This document shows, piece after piece, positions 18,062 to 27,379 of a stretch of 64,000 nt of DNA. The position numbers and the translations under genes are program-made. The stretch is from Parietichytrium sp. I65-24A. Lineage: Eukaryota; Sar; Bigyra; Thraustochytrida; Thraustochytriidae. The DNA lies in contig BLSF01000060.1 in the NCBI GenBank assembly GCA_012862575.1, positions 205,136-269,135 of the forward strand, written 5' to 3'. Under the pieces are notes generated by a model. The model searched no databases. It had not been told where the DNA came from and saw nothing but the letters and a program-made list of their open reading frames with translations. Each line of letters begins with the position of its first letter. Within the stretch, counting starts at the first letter, position 1.

Positions 18062-20815
18062 TTAGCCAGTGATGCGGTCCATAATAAGCTGGGAGATCTC
18101 GCCATCATCGCAACGAACACCAATCTTGAGGTTCACACCTGAACCTGAAGGGTTGAGCGCAAAGTTTGCCCGAACCAAAACCTTTGCGCCGCCAAGGAAC
18201 GTTCCCGACATCAGAACATTCTGAGTGGTCGCATTGCTTTGCACTGCGTCGGTACCCTCGCATGGCCGCAAACCGAGGTAATTGATGATTTCGCTAATGG
18301 CAGCCTTGAGGGTTTTTTGCTCCAGCTTGAGGATTTCGAGAATCTCGTTCTCCTTTGAAATTGCCTCCCAGACACTCTTAAAGTTGTTGACCTGCGTGCT
18401 CGCCACGAAATCTGTAACGGTAAGCTCCACTTCTTCCAGAGGGTAGTCCTCCTCTTCGCCTTCATCTTCTGGGTCATAAGGCTGGAAGGTGGTTGCGTCG
18501 CATTCCACAACGTTGAAGTGGAGCTCCACGGTAAAGTTTGCCATATACATCTCTTCAGGCCGCTTCAGAAGCAAGTACACCCTGCCCGGCTCGGCGTACT
18601 TTAATGACTCCGCCTTCTTGGTGAACAACACCTCCCACTGGTCGCATTCAGGGTCCTCGACAAGTACCTTGACGTTCTTGAGGAGCTGATCATTCAAAGT
18701 ATTGGTGACATTGAACTGCAAAACCAAGTGCTCTGGGAAGATATGCTTGACACAAGATACCAAGTACTCTGCCTCGTTTTCTGTAAGCTCCACGGCTTTG
18801 GACGACCTGAAGAGAGGACCAAGGTTTGCAAACTCTGGGATCTGGTACAGCTCCTCAACGTACGAGACTTCCGCTGCAGCGGGTGGCGGCTCCACAGCCG
18901 CACTGAGACCAGCATCGAGTGGGGACGCGGACTCCTTTGGTGGAGGTGGAGCGGAGGACTCTACGTGTGGGAGAGCGTCCAAAGTCAGGGGTCCGGGTGC
19001 TGGCCTCTGGCGGTAGAGCTCAACAGAGCGCATGAGGCTGGAAGGATCGAAGCTTAATGGGTCGACAAGAATCGACGTGTTCGAACTGGTTCCGTCCTGG
19101 ATGTTCTTGAGGATACATAGACAAATGGTGGCACGGTCGCGAACCTCGTCATCGTCATCGTTCTGAGAGCGTTCAAGCAGAGATATGATGCTAGAAGTCA
19201 GAGATGGAACCTGAGACCCAAACTTGCCAAGAGCAGACACCGCCGCAGCGCGAACATGGGCGTTCTCCAAAATGATACGGTTGTAGATAAAGCGAATGTA
19301 TTTTGCGGGGTGGCTAGTGGTCGGGCCAAGCTCGCCCAGAACATGAAGGATCTGAGCTGACAAGGATGTGAACTCACAGTCCTCAATGAACTCGCAAAGG
19401 TGAAAGAGGCCAGCTTCCTTTGCGTTCGGGATCTTCTCGATGAGCTCCAAGATGGTGTCCACGACCACCTTCTTAAACTCGAACCCGCCTTCATCGCGGA
19501 GAATAGAGCTCAAGAAGATGAGAAGAATACGCTGCTTGGATGGGTATTTAATGCAGAGCGCACGTACAGCGTGTACCACGACGATCTTAAACTCATCAGC
19601 AATGTCGGTGATGAACCCGGAGATTTGCTTCATGAGCTTATCGATGGAGCCTTCGGAGCCGGTCTTGAGCAACGTGGTGATTGCAAGAGTTGCAATGCTC
19701 TTATTGCTGTCCTGAATGAGCGCCTCCATGTCCTCGTTCGCGCGGGTGATCACGTTAGGGTGCTTCATTGCCACCTCGTTGAGGGTGCGTACAGCCGCAA
19801 AGCGAAGGCTCGGCCTCGGAGAGCTGAGGAACAGCTGCAAAACAGTGATTGCTGGCATGATGTCCTGTGGCGCTACTTCTGGGAGGCGGCACATTGCCCT
19901 AGCGGCTTCAAGGATGACCATCTCGCTCTTGTGGTGCAAGCAAGACTCGATAAACTCGTACGCGGTGCGAGCATTGGTGGCCGCCAAATCGTCGTGCAGG
20001 AGTTTGGAAGTATATCTAATCAAGAGACACATGGCCAACGGGGAGTGGAGCGTATTCTTCGAGTACTGCTGCACGATGCGGCCAACAGCAAGCTTGTCAT
20101 GCGACTTGATTGAGTATAGAAGCGAGAGGGCCTGGAACTGAACCATCTCGTTGCGGTTATTCACGGTTTCCTGGACCTCGTTCACCCAGCGCCTCACGAT
20201 CTCTAACTTTTGCGCATCAGGAACCATTTGGTTTCCGCAAATAAGCGCGGAAGCTGCAACAAGGGCGCTCTTATCGACTACTGCCTGCTTGATGTAACGG
20301 TCAATCTGGCCAAGAATGGACGCATTGATAATCTTACACAGCACGCGGATTGCATTCGCGCGGTACAGATCTACATTCGAATTCATATCCTTGGTCAAGC
20401 TCTGTACCACAATGATGACATTCTCGGGGTCGGTGCTCTCAGCCACCTCCTTGATGAAGAGGTAGGTCATCCGCCTCAAGGCAGTGTTCTGACTCTGAAA
20501 CAGCTTGGTAACGGCAAAGAACACCGACTCAGCATCCCTACCCTCAAATTGCTCTCCTTGCGCGAGGAGGTACAGCAATTTGGTGATCAACAAACAGCAT
20601 TTTCCAGGCTCTAGCTTCACAACTTGAGGGCTGTTAAATGCTGCAGATGCTTCCTGCAGAACGGCGCTCTTCTCCAGTCCTGCATAAGGACTGATAACGG
20701 CTTCGTCATCCTCGCTCTTCGCCTTGTCGCCGCGCATCGAGTTGAACTCCTTCATCATGGTCGATACCAGGCTGCTTCCGCCCTGCATCTCTTCCTCCGC
20801 TGGTGGGGCACTCAT
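18062..20815 (-). CDS. COPG: Coatomer subunit gamma (COPI)
   Basis: A 917-residue protein of normal length for gamma-COP. The N-terminal two thirds is an adaptin-type helical solenoid, with FNSPQVVKLEPGKCCLLITKLLYLL near residue 60 and RMTYLFIKEVAESTDPENVIIV as family blocks. A Pro/Ala-rich hinge at about 615-650 follows, then the C-terminal appendage domain with SCVKHIFPEHLVLQFNVTNTL, and an ending with CDDGEISQLIMDRI. Gamma-COP is part of the COPI coat of Golgi-to-ER vesicles and links the coat to ARF1 and cargo tails. The single ATG is at 20813-20815. No intron is needed. Confidence 0.97.
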   Translation of the reverse strand: MSAPPAEEEMQGGSSLVSTMMKEFNSMRGDKAKSEDDEAVISPYAGLEKSAVLQEASAAFNSPQVVKLEPGKCCLLITKLLYLLAQGEQFEGRDAESVFFAVTKLFQSQNTALRRMTYLFIKEVAESTDPENVIIVVQSLTKDMNSNVDLYRANAIRVLCKIINASILGQIDRYIKQAVVDKSALVAASALICGNQMVPDAQKLEIVRRWVNEVQETVNNRNEMVQFQALSLLYSIKSHDKLAVGRIVQQYSKNTLHSPLAMCLLIRYTSKLLHDDLAATNARTAYEFIESCLHHKSEMVILEAARAMCRLPEVAPQDIMPAITVLQLFLSSPRPSLRFAAVRTLNEVAMKHPNVITRANEDMEALIQDSNKSIATLAITTLLKTGSEGSIDKLMKQISGFITDIADEFKIVVVHAVRALCIKYPSKQRILLIFLSSILRDEGGFEFKKVVVDTILELIEKIPNAKEAGLFHLCEFIEDCEFTSLSAQILHVLGELGPTTSHPAKYIRFIYNRIILENAHVRAAAVSALGKFGSQVPSLTSSIISLLERSQNDDDDEVRDRATICLCILKNIQDGTSSNTSILVDPLSFDPSSLMRSVELYRQRPAPGPLTLDALPHVESSAPPPPKESASPLDAGLSAAVEPPPAAAEVSYVEELYQIPEFANLGPLFRSSKAVELTENEAEYLVSCVKHIFPEHLVLQFNVTNTLNDQLLKNVKVLVEDPECDQWEVLFTKKAESLKYAEPGRVYLLLKRPEEMYMANFTVELHFNVVECDATTFQPYDPEDEGEEEDYPLEEVELTVTDFVASTQVNNFKSVWEAISKENEILEILKLEQKTLKAAISEIINYLGLRPCEGTDAVQSNATTQNVLMSGTFLGGAKVLVRANFALNPSGSGVNLKIGVRCDDGEISQLIMDRITG

Positions 20816-22148
20816 TTTGCCGCTCTTCCCGAACTCTTCACCGAAAGCTTTAACTGCTGGGTTGCACCCCGAACTATCTATGGCAGGCGAACAAAATACC
20901 CAAATATGGAGTTGCGCACCACATTTTCATCGCAAAGGCACCACACAAATTCACAAATACGTCAGCCCACCTCCTAAGCGCTCATCATTTCCTCCCCTCC
21001 ACGCAGCTCAGGTCGCTCCTCGCGAGCGTACTCATAGCTCCTTCCAACAACAGATCACTCACCAACTCACCTCAAAGGAGACACGCTGCGCGAGACAGTG
21101 AAAATAACAATCAAGCTTAATCCCAGAGCCAGTCAGACGTCTGATTGGCTGCAAAGCCCTGGTGTCCTCGCCGCGTACCCTTCGCGATTTGCCCAGCTTC
21201 TGCCTTCTTCTCTGGATCCGGCTAAGGGTGCCTTTGGCTGTTGGATACGGTGTTGAGCGAGCGGCAGAGTGCGTGAGATTTGCTCTCGTGAAACGCTCTA
21301 CTGACCCCGCTACGTGGCGTCTTGCTGACTTGATGTCACAGAGGCCGTTTACATGTGCGTCTAATACAAGATCATTCAGCATTTGGCTAGCCAGATAGTC
21401 CATTAATCTTTACATTTTGTGTATGGACATTTTCTGAATTCTGCTAGTTCCACTTTCTTTCCAAATACACTTTTGTCACTAAGAACTAATACGAAGAGCA
21501 GTACGTCGCATAGACACATAGGTTCGAATTTAGACAAAGTCAAAATAGGGTTAAAATTGAACTCCACGTGGTCCTTGAACATTCGCAGCCATAGTGGATG
21601 TAGCCTATCAATGTCCCTATCAGCATGCTAAGACAGTAACAGATCCTCTTGCACTGGCTTCAAGGAGGCAATATGACACAAGACTCTCGCATTGCAAAAG
21701 ATTTCTGTGACGTGGTTGATGTGGTTGATTGATGTGGTTGACGTGGTCTTCTTGGTTCTCACTGTTTGGAACCTGATAGCGTAAAGGTAAATCCTGTTCA
21801 CTGACATCCTTTCATCAGAATCAGCAAGCGTCGAGAAACCCATGGTCAGTCACTTCGAGTGAGTGAAGAGTCAAGAGCAGAAATTGCGTTTCGTCGAAGC
21901 GTCCCCTGGTCCGGGAAACTAGAAGGCTTGTTCTGCTGAGGCTGGGAGTTCACAACACAAGAACCAATTAAATTTTTCAGCCTCTGTTGCTACTATCCAA
22001 ATCGAAATGGCACCATCAAAAAAAAAACAATAAAATTGAAAGTGTGAGTGAACGTTACGAATCGTGATTACCAAATGAGCAACAGGGCGGAACGAAAGAA
22101 AGTTGCCCCTCGCTTCGAAAGGTCGGTCTTTAAATTTTCAAAAATAAA
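20816..22148. other. Intergenic region, no supported gene
   Basis: About 1.3 kb containing the coatomer gamma promoter on the left and the 3' flank of the JmjC gene on the right. GTGGTTGAT-type direct repeats occur at about 21712-21745. Short frames in this stretch lack any family features. Confidence 0.55.
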
Positions 22149-23702
22149 TTACGATTTCAATGGAGAGGCAAAGTCAGGTATCCACGGATAGGATTCCAAG
22201 TCGCAGCGCATCTGACAGTCAGGACAAGGGAAAGGTTTTTTGAAGATCGGTTTGAACCAGTAGTTGAAAGCCAAGTTGAGGTCGCCTAAAGCCTCAGAAA
22301 CAACATGATGCCACCAGAACCCTGGCACAAATATTGCGTCCCCTGCGTCAACTTTACAGGTCAGATTTTTTTCGACAGTATTTGGGTTGTTCATTAGCAG
22401 GTCGTCCAAAGGGGTATTCACAATGGATGTAGACTGAGATATCCTTTCGCGATGAACCTGCTGAGTATTGTCTTGGTAGAGCCCAAAGTGAGCCTCCCGC
22501 AAATGACCTTCTTTCAGCTTCGCGCTGGCTTCTGGAGGGAAGAGCGTAAACTCCTTCGAACCCTCGACTTGAAACAAAAAGTTCTCGTAAGCGTCAAAGT
22601 GCGTGCAACCTATAGTTTTACCTGAGGAAATCCATATATTCTCCAGTTGAAGGTTGTCAAGGAGAAGACGGAAAGGGGTCTCCGGGGTTCTGCTCAACTG
22701 CACCAAAGACTTGAGTTGTCCAGCGAGCTGAAAGTATTCCACGTACATTGAGGTGTTCGACTGCTCAGAAAAACTATCCAAGAGTTGTCCGAGCTTCATG
22801 GTTGTATGAGCTGGGCGAACGAGTACCTTCTCGGCATCTGAGAGTGCATTCTTCACATGTTGAGGGACCGTATCGTTTGCTGAAGCCGCATCAGCCCACG
22901 CACCTAAAGGCTCGGTACACTCAAAGTAACCGTAGCCGTCACCTTGGCGAGGCACGACCTTAAGCCCTACATCTGCGCTGCGATATGGTTCTGAGCTCAG
23001 CAAGGATTTGTTTAAAGACGCGCTCCCGTGGAGCCACTGCTCGACAGCGCCTTTGAGAATCACTGGCTTCGATCTCAAAAGATACTCTTCTAAAAACTCC
23101 TTCAGCTGTACGTTTGACGCATCGATCTCCTCGCACTCGAACTCGGCGCCTATTTTGTATAGCTGGCCAAGCAGAGCGTTTTCGGCGGATCCTTGCGCTC
23201 CGAGGCTCCCATCCAGTTTTCTGTCCAGGGAAAACGACGTATTGATTTTCGTCACAAGATCTGCGGAGTCGGGCCTTGCGGCAATTGTGGTGGGAGCTGG
23301 CAGCTTGGTTGTCGTGAAACCCCACGAGTTTGCTCCGTAGCTCCCAAGCATATCCAAGGTGGACTCGCTGAGCAAGCATTTGAACGCCTCTTCGTCCCTC
23401 TTATACAGGTAGACCTCCCAGCTGCCAGGCGACCAGCAGTCAGAACAGATCAAAAATTGAACATCCTCTCCCTCATAAGCCTTTGACACCTTTTCGACTT
23501 CCGCCTGCGCCCTTGCGCTCGCTACGACTGTGTGTGTTTTCCGTCTCAAGAGGATTCTGCTCACTTGGACCACGTTCCACGTCCGCTCAGGTGGCAAACT
23601 TGAATACAACTCGCTGCAGCCGGTGTCAAAGGCTTCCCCAAGCCGCACTGGCAGCTGCAAAAGCAGTGCTAAAACCACGTACTTGAAGACGTTGTAGCCC
23701 AT
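22149..23702 (-). CDS. JmjC (cupin-8) domain protein with N-terminal signal sequence
   Basis: A 517-residue protein from the ATG at 23700-23702. The N-terminus MGYNVFKYVVLALLLQLPV is a signal peptide or anchor, followed by a segment with paired cysteines. Residues about 215-490 form a cupin-8/JmjC domain: YLLRSKPVILKGAVEQW is the typical opening. THFDAYENF supplies H368 and D370 of the Fe(II) triad, and IFVPGFWWHHVV supplies the distal histidine (H465 or H466). FQVEGSKEFTLFPP is the usual strand between them. The C-terminus has a CPDCQMRC motif, a possible metal or disulfide site. The family comprises 2-oxoglutarate dioxygenases hydroxylating proteins. A secretory-pathway member is less common, and the substrate is unknown. 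Confidence 0.82.
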   Translation of the reverse strand: MGYNVFKYVVLALLLQLPVRLGEAFDTGCSELYSSLPPERTWNVVQVSRILLRRKTHTVVASARAQAEVEKVSKAYEGEDVQFLICSDCWSPGSWEVYLYKRDEEAFKCLLSESTLDMLGSYGANSWGFTTTKLPAPTTIAARPDSADLVTKINTSFSLDRKLDGSLGAQGSAENALLGQLYKIGAEFECEEIDASNVQLKEFLEEYLLRSKPVILKGAVEQWLHGSASLNKSLLSSEPYRSADVGLKVVPRQGDGYGYFECTEPLGAWADAASANDTVPQHVKNALSDAEKVLVRPAHTTMKLGQLLDSFSEQSNTSMYVEYFQLAGQLKSLVQLSRTPETPFRLLLDNLQLENIWISSGKTIGCTHFDAYENFLFQVEGSKEFTLFPPEASAKLKEGHLREAHFGLYQDNTQQVHRERISQSTSIVNTPLDDLLMNNPNTVEKNLTCKVDAGDAIFVPGFWWHHVVSEALGDLNLAFNYWFKPIFKKPFPCPDCQMRCDLESYPWIPDFASPLKS

Positions 23703-26700
23703 GGTGCAGGGGCTATATTTGTCCACGGTGTCCTCGAGGACCTCAAAAAGAGGTCCGGTAAAAGCTATTACGACTCAGAAGGCCAACCAGACCTGAAGCC
23801 TGCCCCCAAGTGCTTGCTTGTGTTAAAAGCTGATCTCTTTGACGAAGATCCCTGTCGCGGTGCATTTGCAGAGGTATTTTATTGAATGAATTGCACCAGT
23901 CTCCTCGAGAGCGAATCAAAACCCTCCATGTCCTTTTCCATTGGTTGCCTTCAATTTTGAGAGCAGATCTTCGAACAGCTCAAAGCGTCACTCTCGCTCA
24001 GAGCGAACAACGAACTCGTCAAAGCGACGAATGGTTCGTTGTTCTCTTCTTCCCAACCTTTATAAAGCTATACCGGTACCATAGTCGAGTCTCCAGTAGA
24101 TTTCAAGTATACAACATCTGAATTCTGAATTCTGAACTGAACATTTGGAGTAAGTGAAGCCACGAAGTGAGAGCGTAAACAAACCCTATCGGAAGGTGGG
24201 GTGCATTTGGAGAGGAAGTTTCAGGTGGCAGTTTCACGTGGCCCGCAAGTTGTAACGCCAAAGAGGAAGGCGCAGTGCTGAGTGCTGACTGTGAGTGTTT
24301 GCCCTTGTCCCAAAAGAAAAGAGTTGCGAAACTGTCGCTTCGATCTCAGTGAAGAGGAAGCGCTTTGATTCCTCCCTTTTCTCTGGCTTCCATTCATTCA
24401 GGCTACTCGCCCCAATGACTAACAAACATGCCCCACGCCCTCCTCTCCCTCCTGCACCTCTACTCCTAATGCTATGACCCATGCTTGCATAAGGGGGTGT
24501 GGGGCACCTTTTAGCTACCAATCGGGCAATCTCTCGCAACCCGCGCTGAAGGCCTTGCGTCTCCCGGGACTTACTAAACTTACGAATTTTCCGGAACACA
24601 CTGAAGTAGTAAGAGACTACTACCATAATGCACATGTTTACTACTCTAAATTCTAGTAAATTTTACAGATCCCTGATACCCGGAGACGCAAGGTCCGATC
24701 AGTCCTAGCGGGGCTAGGTGGTAGAGTGAGTTGGTCTCCCGGGATGTTGCATGTGGGATGTGTTGGATTGGATGTGTGAGGTATCCCGGGGCACTTTAGC
24801 TCGGAGGATCCAAAGTGCGAGAGGTGAGATGATGTTGACTGAAATGGCAGCCACGAAATACTGGACTGGAGCAACAACGAATGGACTCGCGTGTTCGAGC
24901 ATCATCCTGCCGCAGTCAGTACTGACTGTGAGTACACATATGGTCCCTGAATCCGCGCACAACGGTGGTGTACGACCGCACGTAACCAACTGCGTATTCG
25001 GTCCCTCTCAGACACTCAGTCTCGTAGACTAGAGATAGGCGCCCAGTGGGCGCCAGCTGCTCCATAGCAGAAAGCGCAGACACCACGTGATGACTCGGCA
25101 GAGAGACGACTGGAGAGTGAGAAAGTCACAACTCGCTCGAGAAGGAGAAGAAGGCTGTGGGGGCATTCACAATTCACCACAGTGACCACACACCAATCCT
25201 GCCGGAGCAATCCTCCTGAATACGCAGTGAGTTCCATTCCCAAAGCGCACAGAGTTCCTCTTCGCAGCGTCTCGTCGTACGCTTGGCATCAGGGAAAATC
25301 AGTCAGGAGCTTCCTTTTCGCGGTCTCGGCTCATCTTGCTCATCTCTCCCATTCTCCTCGCTGCTAATGCCCTCTCTTTCTCTTTTCTCTTTTTTCTCTC
25401 TCAGCGATTGTGCAACTACCATCCACTTACTATGCACATTACCATCGATAGTGCTGGCTAGTCAAGGATATCCTCTACTCTCGTTATAGATGCACTACCG
25501 CAAACTCTAAATATCTGAGCCTGACCTTGCAGAGTCCTATCACGGCCTATGAGCTGCGTAGCGAAAACCTCCTTCACACACCACAGACAGCACCGCAGTA
25601 CTTGAGAGTGAGAACATTCAGGCAAACGAAATTTCAGGAGCGTTGCTAGCCGATATATGTAGGAGCACCTAGCGCGGAAGAGAAGAAAGAGTTTCCCCGA
25701 ATATCCCGCCTCACAGCGTCTCTCGAAGGAGAGTAGCGCTCCCCGTGGGATACAGTAGCAGCAATTTCGGAGAGGAGAAGAGCTGCGAGAAAGAAAATGC
25801 AGCGAAGACTAGTTTTGCCAATGGCAAGTGAGTCACAACTTTCAATCAGCCTTTCTGCCTTCCTTGTATCATGCGGCCATTTGTTCATTCGACAAATCAA
25901 AATTTCGTTTCAATCAACACAGTACAAGCCAAGATTTATATCACAAACGCATTTCACCCTCCTCCACGGAAGACTCTGCGAGAGGCAAACATGCATCCGA
26001 ATTCCATCACTCATTATTCATCCACAGATTCCATCCCCGAAAGACAAGTCAGGCGCATCCTCCTCTCCCGCGCCTCACAACCCGGCTCCCTCCTTGCGCT
26101 GCTCCCCTCACACCAACTTGGCCAGCCTCACGGAGAAGCATATAGCGCTGTGAGGAAAGAACCGCGCCCCTCCTCCCACAGAAGCCCTGAGGAGCGCCCC
26201 TGAATTGCGCCAAATTCGCGTCTGCCCCTCACAACGAAATGCGGAAAAGCCAGAAAAAGAGTGGCCGGCATTAGAGGGGAAACCGGAGTGGTACAGCCGA
26301 AGGAAGGAAGAAGGAGGGAGGGAAGGAAGAGAGAAAGGCACATAAAGAGAGAGAGAGAGAGAGAGAGTGAGTGAGAGAGGGAGTGAGAGAGAGAGAGGGC
26401 AGCCAAGCATCCCTGGCAGAGGGGCCAGAGGGGCAGAGAGCGCAGAGGAGCCGCGAAGGAAGGAGGAAGGAGGAAGGAGGAGGGAGGAGACAACCTCGGA
26501 GGAACAGCGGAGGTTGAGGTGGAGAGGCGCTGTTGTGGAGCGCGCCGGAGATTTACGATCCGGGTGCGGGACATCTCGGCGCGGATTCGTAGTTGCGCGG
26601 CTGAGGGCGAACGAGAGAGAGAGAGGAAGAGGGAAAGCAGGAGCGCGGCGCGGGCAAACGGAACCCGCGCAGAGACGCCTCGCCCCGTTCGCTGGGCGGG

Positions 26701-27379
26701 CCCGGCGCCCGGGGAGCGGGCGGAGTGGGCGGAAGGCGGCCTTGCTGGTTCCCAGCAAATACACAAACCAGGAGCTCACCGGGGCTTTTGGAATAACTTG
26801 TAGCTTCCAGCCTCGTGGCATTGTACAGTGTACAGTGTGCAGTGTACAGTGAGCCCGCGCGCATTCTCATTCACTCACTCACACGCGCAGTCAGTTCTCG
26901 TCTACGCAATTGGTTCTCACAGTTTGTGGAGCTTGGACGGAGTTGATTCCGAGCCATAATTTACGAAAGGACCATCAGATCACGGTGCCGCCGGCCTAGT
27001 GCGATTGTGTATACAGGAGAAGAACGAGGAGCTTGTTCTGAATCTAGGATCTGGTCGGGCTTGGCTTCAGGCGAAAGCCAAGCGCGCAAGACGGGCGGGA
27101 TATAATACGGTGCGTGCCTAAGGTATATTCGGACAGGAAAGCTGGCAGACAGTCTTTCCGGAGCCCGGGACCTGTAAAGGGCAAGTGCGCTTTGTTATTA
27201 GGCTCGTCTTGCGTGCGCGGGGCGCTGATTTGCTGAGCAGGGAGACGGGGAGACGGGAGCGGAATCTGATCGAGCAAGCTTGCCTTCGAGATTTTTGGGT
27301 TTTTTGCCGTCTTATGAGTAGGCACCTCCGGACTATTTGGCAATTGGTTTAATCGTTGCCGGTATTAGGCGGTCCAGTC
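23703..27379. other. Long intergenic region with purine-rich tract
   Basis: A 3.7-kb divergent spacer. It holds an ACTGACTGTGAGTAC motif at 24921-24935, a TACCGGTACC palindrome at 24071-24080, and a strongly purine-biased block from about 26280 to 26500. That block includes GA microsatellites at about 26349-26398, and antisense frames over it are low complexity. A short TACAGTGTACAGTGT repeat lies at about 26823-26850. I find no convincing coding region. Confidence 0.55.
26280..26500. repeat. Purine-rich (GA)n tract
   Basis: The plus strand is mostly G and A here, with runs of GAGAGA at 26349-26398 and GGAAGGAGGAAGGAGG-like repeats after 26450. It lies about 0.9 kb upstream of the large gene at 27380. 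Confidence 0.85.

Noticed and set aside
21500-21545. GGTTCGAAT box resembling a tRNA B box
   Set aside because: No matching A box or acceptor stem upstream; likewise for GGTTCGAAA near 63750.
26108-26821. Two long overlapping minus-strand frames of 212 and 237 codons
   Set aside because: They translate a GA-rich repeat into Leu/Ser/Pro runs; no domain, two frames equally open.
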